The notes under the pieces: generated by a model
Told to the model about the DNA's origin: nothing
Seen by the model: only the letters and a program-made list of their open reading frames with translations
Database searches by the model: none
Translations under genes and position numbers: made by a program
Origin: Thermoprotei archaeon
Lineage (GTDB): Archaea; Thermoproteota; Thermoprotei_A; Sulfolobales; Desulfurococcaceae
Direction of reading: 5' to 3'
Assembly: GCA_003661825.1 (NCBI GenBank)
Contig: QMWW01000006.1
Coordinates: forward strand, 1-18,428
Length of the DNA: 18,428 bases
Shown: piece after piece, positions 1 to 5,882 of the stretch
Layout: every line of letters starts with the position of its first letter
How positions within the stretch are numbered: position 1 is the stretch's first letter

Positions 1-543
1 AGTCTGAGATGGTCTGTAAAAGTGCATCGCAGCATAACGCATTACCGTAGATTCACGGGTAGAGCCATGGATATCTGGAGGAGGTTCTACAAGCTCTTTG
101 AACCACTTGATGAGTTTATAGACTTCTATTTATTCCAGCTGCCTCCGAACTACACTTGTAGAGAAGAGTATCTAGAGAGGATCGAGAAGTTCTATAGAGA
201 AACAGGGCTTGAAGAGAGATTCGCGCTAGAGTTCCGCAACAAATCCTGCTTCAATGACAGCATTGTAGAGTGGGCTAAAAGCCTCGGTCTAACGCTTGTC
301 TCAATAGATGCCCCTATAGCCGTGTGGATCGTAAAGAGTAGTAGCAAGGTCTACGTGAGAATGCATGGCAGGACCGTGTGGTACGGATACGAGTACGATA
401 GTAGGGAGATCGGGGAAGTAGCCAAGAGAGCAATAGAGCTTAAGCCTAGCAGCATCTACGTGTTCTTCAACAATAACCACTGGATGCTTGATAACGCGCG
501 TGAAATGATGAAGACTCTGAAAGAGCTGTCCAGAGGTATGTAA
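1..543 (+). CDS. DUF72 (YecE-like) family protein, 5' part missing
   Basis: The reading frame is open from base 1, so the true start lies upstream of the window. The first codons read (S)LRWSVKVHRSITH, which fits the conserved DUF72 segment that ends in K.P..ITH, so this is the C-terminal two thirds of the gene. Other family signatures seen are FQLPP (near base 136), ALEFRN followed by a short loop and SC, YVRMHGR before an aromatic patch (WYGYEY), and YVFFNNN near the C-terminus. DUF72 proteins adopt a TIM-barrel fold; their biochemical role is not established, so none is assigned. The gene ends with TAA 24 bases before the next gene on the same strand and may be co-transcribed with it. Confident about family, not about function. 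Confidence 0.85.
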   Translation, partial: SLRWSVKVHRSITHYRRFTGRAMDIWRRFYKLFEPLDEFIDFYLFQLPPNYTCREEYLERIEKFYRETGLEERFALEFRNKSCFNDSIVEWAKSLGLTLVSIDAPIAVWIVKSSSKVYVRMHGRTVWYGYEYDSREIGEVAKRAIELKPSSIYVFFNNNHWMLDNAREMMKTLKELSRGM

Positions 544-547
544 AGAA

Positions 548-591
548 GGCTTCGGTGCGTCCACGGGATGATCAGCGTCAGCGCCGAAGCC
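548..591 (+). promoter_or_regulatory. Stem-loop enclosing the start codon of the methyltransferase gene
   Basis: GGCTTCGGTGC (548-558) can pair with GCGCCGAAGCC (581-591): eleven pairs, one of them a G-T(U) wobble. The 22-base loop contains the ATG at 568-570. If the RNA folds this way, the start region sits in the loop and the stem covers the leader and codons 5-8. A stem flanking a start codon can modulate initiation; no such control is known for this gene, so the role is inference. Confidence 0.5.
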
Positions 592-1596
592 ATATACCGT
601 GATATACGCGTTGAGCCCAGCGAGTTAGCCGAGAAGCTTGCAGAGAAGTACGGCTACCTACCCTACATGGTTCAAAGATACATACTAATGCTTGGAATCG
701 CCGAGACGCATAAGCTGCTTGAAGCATTCGAAAAACCAGTTAAACCAGTAGTAAGAGCAAACACTCTTCTACTGGAACCAGATAGGCTTGCTAGTAGGCT
801 GGATCAGCTAGGCTTCATACTAGAGCCTATACCATGGGATACCACCTCCTACCGCGTAGTAGGTATGGGAGAAGGCTCGCCGAGCATCGGTGCTACCCAC
901 GAGTACCGTAAGGGATACTACTATGTTCATAGAGACTCTGCCCCCCTAGTACCCAGTACACTCCTCGTCTACGAATACCGTGGTAGCGTACTGGATACCT
1001 GTGCAGCGCCTGGAGGTAAAACTACGCATATCGCTCAGCTACTAGGAGATAAATACGCTATCGTAGCAAATGACCTAGTCCTCTACAGGATAAGGGCTCT
1101 AATAGGGCATATCCTCAGAATGAGGATAGCCAGCGTAAGGACTATATGGAGCGATGCCCGTAAGCTGCCGAGACTCGTTAAGAAGAGGTTTGGTCGAGTA
1201 CTCGTAGACGCTCCCTGCAGCGGTGAAGGAACTATAATGATTGACCCTGGAAGAAAGACTAGGACCAGGCTACTCGACCTAGCTAGGATCGTTAAGCGGG
1301 AGATAGAGATACTGTGGAGTAGCATAGAAATGCTTAGCGAAGAAGGAGTGCTAGCATACGTTACCTGCAGTATAGCACCGGAAGAGAACGAGTACGTTAT
1401 AGCTAAGATCCTGGAGCAGAGAAACGATATCGAACTAGTAGATCCGCCCATTAAGCTGTTTAACTGGAGCTCCGGCATAAGCAGCTTTGCCGGCCACCGC
1501 TTCCCTAGAGAAGTAGAGAAGTGTATACGTATATGGCCCCATAGACACGGCATGATAGGTATGACGATATGCTTCATCGCGAAGACGAGGAGGTAG
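568..1596 (+). CDS. NOL1/NOP2/Sun-type RNA cytosine-C5 methyltransferase
   Basis: Transfers a methyl group from S-adenosylmethionine to C5 of cytosine in tRNA or rRNA. The SAM-binding motif DTCAAPGGKT is at residues 143-152. Motif IV DAPCSG is at 214-219, with the resolving-type cysteine C217. Motif VI TCS is at 266-268, with the catalytic-type cysteine C267. Both cysteines used by this family are therefore present. Residues 1-120 are the usual helical and RRM-like N-terminal part (YGYLPYMVQRYI, VRANTL). No C-terminal PUA domain is fused, but the next gene encodes one. The length of 342 aa fits the archaeal RsmB/Nop2-like and tRNA m5C enzymes; which RNA is modified cannot be told. ATG 568 is chosen because it is the first start in the frame and lies in the loop of a hairpin. 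Its last codons AGG AGG TAG form the Shine-Dalgarno of the following gene. Confidence 0.92.
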   Translation: MISVSAEAIYRDIRVEPSELAEKLAEKYGYLPYMVQRYILMLGIAETHKLLEAFEKPVKPVVRANTLLLEPDRLASRLDQLGFILEPIPWDTTSYRVVGMGEGSPSIGATHEYRKGYYYVHRDSAPLVPSTLLVYEYRGSVLDTCAAPGGKTTHIAQLLGDKYAIVANDLVLYRIRALIGHILRMRIASVRTIWSDARKLPRLVKKRFGRVLVDAPCSGEGTIMIDPGRKTRTRLLDLARIVKREIEILWSSIEMLSEEGVLAYVTCSIAPEENEYVIAKILEQRNDIELVDPPIKLFNWSSGISSFAGHRFPREVEKCIRIWPHRHGMIGMTICFIAKTRR

Positions 1597-1601
1597 GGGT
1601 C

Positions 1602-2114
1602 GTGCATCAGACCAGGAAGATCAGGGTTAGAGCCGGAGTTCTCGCTAAAAACTACATAGCCTTAATCTCTAGCTATTTGAGAGAAAAACTGTGCGTAAAC
1701 CCTTCTCGCTACATCAAATACCCATTACACTATACGTGCTTTAACGACATCTGCATAGTACACGAAGAAACCGGTAAGTACTATAGTGTTACTCTACTCT
1801 ATAGCGGTCAGTGGATCGGAGTTATGCGTGGTAGTGGAGTATACCTATCTCCTCTTCTCTATGAGAGAGTATACAGTGATAACGGGTATAGAGCTGCTAT
1901 AGTGGTTGCCGAACGTGGTGTAAAGAACTTTCTGTACGGTAAAGACATCTTAGCAGAGAGTATTGTAGAGAAGTATCCACCGCTGGATAACCCGGTAGCC
2001 GTCCTAGACGAGTACGACTATAGAGTAATTGGTGTAGCGGAGCCTAGTCGAAGAATGGGTAATGTCTTCAAGAATGTCTACGACCTAGGTATTTTTCTTC
2101 GAGAACTTAGCTAG
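1602..2114 (+). CDS. Nip7-like PUA-domain ribosome assembly protein
   Basis: The C-terminal half carries a PUA-type RNA-binding signature: ERGVKNFLYGKDILAESI, followed by a VAVLDEYDYRVIGVA strand pattern. This closely resembles the FLYG-N/K-D/H-V/I-L stretch of Nip7, which acts in large-subunit biogenesis in eukaryotes and has archaeal homologues of about this size. The N-terminal half (about residues 1-95) fits the alpha/beta pre-PUA domain. GTG at 1602 is chosen because GAGGAGGT (1587-1594) sits 7 bases upstream. An ATG at 1569 in the same frame would overlap the upstream gene by 28 bases and has no comparable ribosome-binding site. The pairing with a Nop2-type methyltransferase suggests joint action on rRNA. 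The last 30 bases overlap the convergent Cys-cluster gene. It could also be a generic PUA protein. Confidence 0.75.
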   Translation: MHQTRKIRVRAGVLAKNYIALISSYLREKLCVNPSRYIKYPLHYTCFNDICIVHEETGKYYSVTLLYSGQWIGVMRGSGVYLSPLLYERVYSDNGYRAAIVVAERGVKNFLYGKDILAESIVEKYPPLDNPVAVLDEYDYRVIGVAEPSRRMGNVFKNVYDLGIFLRELS

Positions 2115-2666
2115 TATATCCTCTACCCTATCTAGTAGAGGCTCTACTTCTACTACCTCGTCTATATCCAGGAGTTCTCCCTGGATCGAAAGCGGTATCC
2201 TGATCTTTCTCCAGCCGTTTAGAGCGGCTACTTCGTCTATAAGCTTTATCGCTATGTATACTCTAAGAGCGCTGTAGTACTCGCTCGGGAATACTTCCTC
2301 CGGGCTTCTACGGCTTATAGAGTTCTTATGCGTTTTAACGAACTTACAAGAAGAGCTAACTCTCAGGGTATTATCATCTATCCCCACGATGAGTGGGTAC
2401 ATTTTACAAGCAAGCGGCTTCTCCGCGTGTATACTACACCTATTGTCATGTCTTAGGAAGGGACACCTACCCTCAATGATCCACCTATACAGGAGTACAG
2501 CGTATCTATTACTGGCTATTCTATAGGCTAAGTGGGGCTTGAACTTAGGGTTTTCTAGGAGTTTCTCTAATCTCCTCTTTTCCCATGGAAATAGCGTTGG
2601 CATCTCGGCTTCTTCTCTAAAGGAGCAACAGCTCGAGCCGCAGAGTAGGCATTTGAACTCCTTCAT
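2085..2666 (-). CDS. YkgJ-family (UPF0153) cysteine-cluster protein
   Basis: The 193-aa protein has the family's eight conserved-type cysteines: C6, C9, C13 and C14 in CLLCGSSCC; C68 in GRCPF; C77 in RCSIH; C87 in PLACKMYP; and C107. The family is thought to bind a metal, probably zinc or an iron-sulfur cluster, but its function is unknown. The C-terminal 70 residues are helical and charged, without a recognised motif. Its ATG overlaps the stop of the upstream minus-strand gene (ATGA at 2663-2666), so translation is probably coupled. Its 3' end overlaps the 3' end of the Nip7-like gene by 30 bases in opposite orientation. Confidence 0.85.
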   Translation of the reverse strand: MKEFKCLLCGSSCCSFREEAEMPTLFPWEKRRLEKLLENPKFKPHLAYRIASNRYAVLLYRWIIEGRCPFLRHDNRCSIHAEKPLACKMYPLIVGIDDNTLRVSSSCKFVKTHKNSISRRSPEEVFPSEYYSALRVYIAIKLIDEVAALNGWRKIRIPLSIQGELLDIDEVVEVEPLLDRVEDILAKFSKKNT

Positions 2667-3403
2667 TTACTCCACCACTTGTAGTGGGAGCGTACGTAGT
2701 TTATGAGGCTTTCTAGGTCTCTTATCTTCGGTAATACGAGCTTCCCCCGTATTATGAAGTCGGAGATAAATGCGATTATACTCTTATCTATGCGGTATAA
2801 GAGGTAGTTGAGAGTTGCTTCAGTCTCTTCTCCTACTTCAGCTATGTACCGGGCTAGAGCGTGGATAGGGTACCGGAGAGAGTCTACTAGCTGGTCGAAG
2901 AGCTCTAGAGACTCTACCTTAACTGCGTTATCGCTACACTTAACTGCGAGAAACAAGTATTCGAGCGAGAACTCCATGTTTAGACCCGTTGACAATAAGC
3001 ATGTGTATCGATTCCGCCCCCAGCACGTTGCCCCCCTCCTCCTTAGATCGCCTGTTCTCTCGCTAAACGGCTCTAGAACAGCTTTCTTAAACATCTTCGA
3101 CAGCTTATCCGCCGGTACAGCGAATACCTTAGCTGTAACCCTAATCCAGTCGTTACCGGGTTCTGGGAACTCCAGTAACCTATACCCACTGCTGTCTACG
3201 CTGTAGACAACTCCGAGGGCATAGTCTCCAGTATCGGTTTTTACCGTTATAGCCGAGAAGCCGTAAGCAACTGCTAGGTTCAGTGCTTCTAAACTAGTAT
3301 ACACTCTATTGATAACCCATGCTTGCCCCAACCCTACAAACCATGGTATAAAGCTGGGACACAGCAGCTGAAGCGATAGCTCTTTCAAGCCCAGCACCTT
3401 CAC
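2663..3403 (-). CDS. Protein of unknown function, coupled to the YkgJ-family gene
   Basis: I do not recognise this 246-aa protein. There is no clear signal peptide or multi-pass membrane pattern. The N-terminus is moderately hydrophobic (residues 9-30, with PSFIPWFVGLG). Residues 45-105 look like alternating strands. The C-terminal 90 residues are predicted helical and end in a basic, tryptophan-containing tail (HYKWWSK). A few cysteines (C15, two around 127-134, one near 155) form no obvious cluster. The start is GTG; an AT-rich TATA-like box about 20 bases upstream implies a leaderless or nearly leaderless transcript. The 4-base ATGA overlap with the YkgJ gene points to a shared process, possibly with this protein as a partner. 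That is inference only. Confidence 0.7.
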   Translation of the reverse strand: MKVLGLKELSLQLLCPSFIPWFVGLGQAWVINRVYTSLEALNLAVAYGFSAITVKTDTGDYALGVVYSVDSSGYRLLEFPEPGNDWIRVTAKVFAVPADKLSKMFKKAVLEPFSERTGDLRRRGATCWGRNRYTCLLSTGLNMEFSLEYLFLAVKCSDNAVKVESLELFDQLVDSLRYPIHALARYIAEVGEETEATLNYLLYRIDKSIIAFISDFIIRGKLVLPKIRDLESLINYVRSHYKWWSK

Positions 3404-3416
3404 AGAGCTTAACGTG

Positions 3417-3428
3417 AATAAATAAATA
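3417..3428 (-). promoter_or_regulatory. TATA-like box for the 2663-3403 operon
   Basis: The minus strand reads TATTTATTTATT about 14-25 bases before the GTG at 3403, so transcription should begin at or next to the start codon (leaderless mRNA). The same AT-rich run read on the plus strand lies about 26 bases before the GC-rich RNA tract that begins near 3452, so it could serve both directions. Confidence 0.5.
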
Positions 3429-3440
3429 GCTCAAAACTAG

Positions 3441-3449
3441 TTTTTAATA
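3441..3449 (+). promoter_or_regulatory. Possible TATA box for the kink-turn RNA
   Basis: TTTTTAATA would place a transcription start near 3470-3475, at the base of the kink-turn stem. The AT run at 3417-3428 would instead place it near 3451, at the edge of the GC-rich tract. The sequence does not decide between them. Confidence 0.35.
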
Positions 3450-3451
3450 CT

Positions 3452-3535
3452 CAGGACGCGGCGGAGCCCTCGCCCGTCTGAGAACCCCGTGTCCACGGGG
3501 TGCTGTGAAGACGGGATCCGTCGGGCGGGCCTCAC
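3452..3535 (+). ncRNA. GC-rich structured RNA candidate with a canonical kink-turn
   Basis: A sharply GC-rich tract in an otherwise AT-balanced intergenic region. Bases 3473-3515 fold as: lower stem CCCGTCT/AGACGGG; tandem sheared G-A pairs (3480 with 3508, 3481 with 3507); a 3-base bulge TGT (3504-3506); G3482-C3503; an A-G mismatch; a 7-bp stem ACCCCGT/ACGGGGT; and a 4-base loop (3491-3494). This matches the kink-turn consensus bound by L7Ae. Flanking segments GAGCCC (3464-3469) and GGGCCTC (3527-3533) could close a lower stem around an internal loop, which would resemble an H/ACA guide, but no ACA box is visible (ACT at 3534-3536). It shows no SRP, RNase P, 5S or tRNA signature. Alternatively it is a structured leader of the downstream biotin carrier gene. 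The RNA fold is well supported; identity is open. Confidence 0.6.
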
Positions 3536-3598
3536 TCTTCTCGACTACCTAGGTACTAGCTACAGGGTGTAGTAGCGTTCTTCGAGCTTAACACTATG

Positions 3599-3607
3599 CT
3601 TAAATAT
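3599..3607 (+). promoter_or_regulatory. TATA box for the biotin carrier gene
   Basis: CTTAAATAT predicts a transcription start near 3629 and a leader of about 30 to 48 bases, depending on which GTG is used. If so, the biotin carrier mRNA would not include the upstream kink-turn RNA. Confidence 0.4.
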
Positions 3608-3658
3608 CGTTACGGTTTGATAACAACATGGTCTCTTAGCAGGGCTTAAACTGGTATA

Positions 3659-4222
3659 GTGTCTAGGTGTTACTGTGTGGGTAGAAGGTTTAAGGTACTG
3701 ACATATAGTGGTAACACTCTGAACATAGAGGTAGAGGAAAAAGGCGATACGCTGATCCTGAGAGATCTAGAGTCTGATAGAGAGATAAAACTACGCGTAT
3801 CGAAAATAGATGAGGGCAACTATATCGTGCACCTAGGTAGCGAGAAGTACCGTGCAACGCTAACGGATGAAGGGCTCCTAATAAACAATGAGCCAGCACT
3901 TATCTCGGGTATAACAGAGCTACTAGCTCTCAGCCGAGTTGAACGCGGTGAAGTGGAAAGCGAGAAAACACCCTATACTGGTAAAGGCGAGATCAGAGCC
4001 CCTCTCTCCGGTAAAATAGCCGAGGTCAAGGTATCTAAAGGAAGCCGTATAAGCGTTGGTACTGTAGTAGCGTTAATGGTGTCTATGAAAATGGTTGTAG
4101 AGGTTAAGAGCAGTATGGAGGGGGTCGTCGAGGAAGTATACGTTAAGCCGGGGCAGACCGTGAAAACAGGCGATCTCATCGTTAAGGTGAGGGCTGAGGA
4201 GAAAGAGGAAAAGAAGAGCTAG
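3659..4222 (+). CDS. Biotin carboxyl carrier protein of an acyl-CoA carboxylase (or decarboxylase)
   Basis: The C-terminal 75 residues form a biotinyl/lipoyl domain: IRAPLSGKIAEVKVSKGSRI, then VGTVVALMVSMKM, then GVVEEVYVKPGQTVKTGDLIV. The biotin-accepting lysine is K144 in SMKM. The usual EAMKM is here VSMKM, so Glu-Ala is replaced by Val-Ser. Residues 1-85 are a strand-rich N-terminal domain of the archaeal carrier type, joined by a charged linker (about residues 95-108). The carrier shuttles carboxyl groups between biotin carboxylase and the carboxyltransferase encoded by the convergent neighbour. Start: GTG 3659 gives 187 aa; GTG 3677 has AGGTG 7 bases upstream and removes the odd N-terminus SRCYC, so it is a serious alternative. 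The stop shares the CTAG at 4219-4222 with the stop of the facing gene. A decarboxylase role is possible but no membrane subunit is seen. Confidence 0.88.
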   Translation: MSRCYCVGRRFKVLTYSGNTLNIEVEEKGDTLILRDLESDREIKLRVSKIDEGNYIVHLGSEKYRATLTDEGLLINNEPALISGITELLALSRVERGEVESEKTPYTGKGEIRAPLSGKIAEVKVSKGSRISVGTVVALMVSMKMVVEVKSSMEGVVEEVYVKPGQTVKTGDLIVKVRAEEKEEKKS

Positions 4223-5796
4223 AGAGGTATGTTTGTATGCTTCCTCGGATACACATGGATCAGCTCTACCCTCTTACGCGATAGAGCCTCTAGTGCTCGG
4301 TAGACCTTGATCCTCGTATCGGCCGGATCCACTATATCGTCTACATAGCCCAGCTCAGCAGCTCTATAGGGGTTAGCGAACACTTTCCTGTACTCTACTA
4401 GTCTCTCCCTAAGGAACTTCTCTGGATCCGGCTGTTTAGCCGCTTCTTTCCTGTACAGTATCCTAACAGCTCCTTCGGGCCCCATAACAGCTATCTCGGC
4501 TGTAGGCCAAGCATACACTATATCTGCTCCTAGAGCCCTGCTACCCATAGCTATGTATGCTCCTCCATAAGCCTTCCTCATGATAACCGTGATCTTGGGG
4601 ACCGTAGCCTCTGCGTATGCATGCAGTATTTTTGCTCCATGCCTAATTATTCCTCCGTGTTCTTGGTCTATGCCTGGCATAAAACCTGGTGTATCAACAA
4701 ACGTTATAATCGGTATATTGAATGAATCGCAGAAACGAACGAATCTAGCTATTTTATTAGAGGCCTCTATGTCTATTACTCCAGCGTTTACGGCTGGCTG
4801 GTTAGCTACTATGCCTACGCTGTAGCCCCCTATCCTAGCGAACCCGACTACAGCTGATGTAGCATAGTCCCTTTGAACCTCTAGGAAAGAGTCTCTATCC
4901 ACCACACTCTCTATAACGCGACGTACCTCGAAAGGCTTCATCGGATCAGCGGGTAGTACTTCGTTTATCTCCTCAACTCTCCTGGTAACGGGGTCATCGG
5001 TAGGCATACGCGGCGGTTCTTCTTCGGAGCTACTTGGTAGGTACGATAGGAGTCTATGGGTTAGAGCAAAAGCGGAGTCTTCGTCCTCTGTCACAAAGTG
5101 TGCTACACCGCTTTTTGACCCATGTATATCTGCTCCTCCTAGCTCGTCAAACGTGGCTTCAACTCCTGTAGCTGCTTTGACTACCTCGGGTCCCGTTATA
5201 AACATGAAGGAGTTTCTAGACATTATCACGAAGTCTGTAAGCGCAGGGCTGTAAGCAGCTGCTCCTGCACAGGGACCTAGTATTATGCTTACCTGGGGTA
5301 TTACTCCGCTCGCTTTAACGTTGGCCGCGAATATCCTGCCGCACCCATGGAGAGCTGCAACTCCCTCCTGGATCCTAGCTCCTCCCGAGTCGTAGAGGCC
5401 TATAACGGGGGCCCCGTTCTCTATAGCCAGCTCTATTACTCTAACTATTTTCTCCGCATGTGATTCGCCAATACTGCCCCCTATAACCGTAAAGTCCTGT
5501 GCATACACGTATACTGGTCTACCATCTATTTTCCCGTATCCAACGACTACTCCGTCTCCATAGTACTTTACCTTGTCTAAACCGAAGTGGGTTGTTCTGT
5601 GTAGTCTCATCCACTGGAGTTCTTCAAACGAATCTGGGTCTAGGAGTTTTTCAAGCCTCTCTCTAACCCAGAGCTTTCCTTTCTCTCTCTGTCTCTTTAT
5701 CCTCTCCTCTCCTCCGCCTAGAACCGAACGCCTACGATACTCTCTTACCTCGTTTAACAGCTCGTCTATATCTCGTTTATTAGACAAGCAATTCAC
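4219..5796 (-). CDS. Acetyl/propionyl-CoA carboxylase carboxyltransferase subunit (PccB/MmdA type)
   Basis: Transfers the carboxyl group from biotin to an acyl-CoA (or the reverse). At 525 aa it has the family's full length and two crotonase-like halves. The N-terminal half has DSGGARIQEG (136-145) and the oxyanion loop GPCAGAAAYSPA (174-185). The C-terminal half has VDTPGFMPG (367-375), KAYGGAYIAMGSRALGAD (408-425) and AWPTAEIAVMGPEGA (429-443). The residue after GGAY is Ile415; in known enzymes Asp at this place goes with propionyl-CoA preference and Ile with broader or acetyl-CoA use. The start is GTG. It lies 86 bases downstream of the thiolase gene on the same strand and converges with the biotin carrier gene, an unusual split of two subunits. 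No biotin carboxylase is in the window. Methylmalonyl-CoA decarboxylase alpha subunits look alike and cannot be excluded. Confidence 0.93.
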   Translation of the reverse strand: MNCLSNKRDIDELLNEVREYRRRSVLGGGEERIKRQREKGKLWVRERLEKLLDPDSFEELQWMRLHRTTHFGLDKVKYYGDGVVVGYGKIDGRPVYVYAQDFTVIGGSIGESHAEKIVRVIELAIENGAPVIGLYDSGGARIQEGVAALHGCGRIFAANVKASGVIPQVSIILGPCAGAAAYSPALTDFVIMSRNSFMFITGPEVVKAATGVEATFDELGGADIHGSKSGVAHFVTEDEDSAFALTHRLLSYLPSSSEEEPPRMPTDDPVTRRVEEINEVLPADPMKPFEVRRVIESVVDRDSFLEVQRDYATSAVVGFARIGGYSVGIVANQPAVNAGVIDIEASNKIARFVRFCDSFNIPIITFVDTPGFMPGIDQEHGGIIRHGAKILHAYAEATVPKITVIMRKAYGGAYIAMGSRALGADIVYAWPTAEIAVMGPEGAVRILYRKEAAKQPDPEKFLRERLVEYRKVFANPYRAAELGYVDDIVDPADTRIKVYRALEALSRKRVELIHVYPRKHTNIPL

Positions 5797-5882
5797 CAGA
5801 GAGCTTGTAGATCCCGAGCTTAGTAAACTACTCTTAGTTAATAACGCTATAACCCGGTTAAAACTCTAATTGACTATTCAGG

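Noticed and set aside
100..116. TGATGA and similar C-box-like words inside genes (for example near 108, 11838 and 16167)
   Set aside because: They lie in coding sequence with no matching D box at guide distance and no promoter.
1569..1601. ATG at 1569 as start of the Nip7-like gene
   Set aside because: It lies inside the methyltransferase gene without a ribosome-binding site, while GTG 1602 has GAGGAGGT at ideal spacing.
3452..3535. GC-rich tract as tRNA, 5S rRNA, SRP RNA or RNase P RNA
   Set aside because: No T-arm or CCA-type end, no SRP helix 8 sequence, no RNase P conserved core and wrong length for 5S; only the kink-turn is clear.
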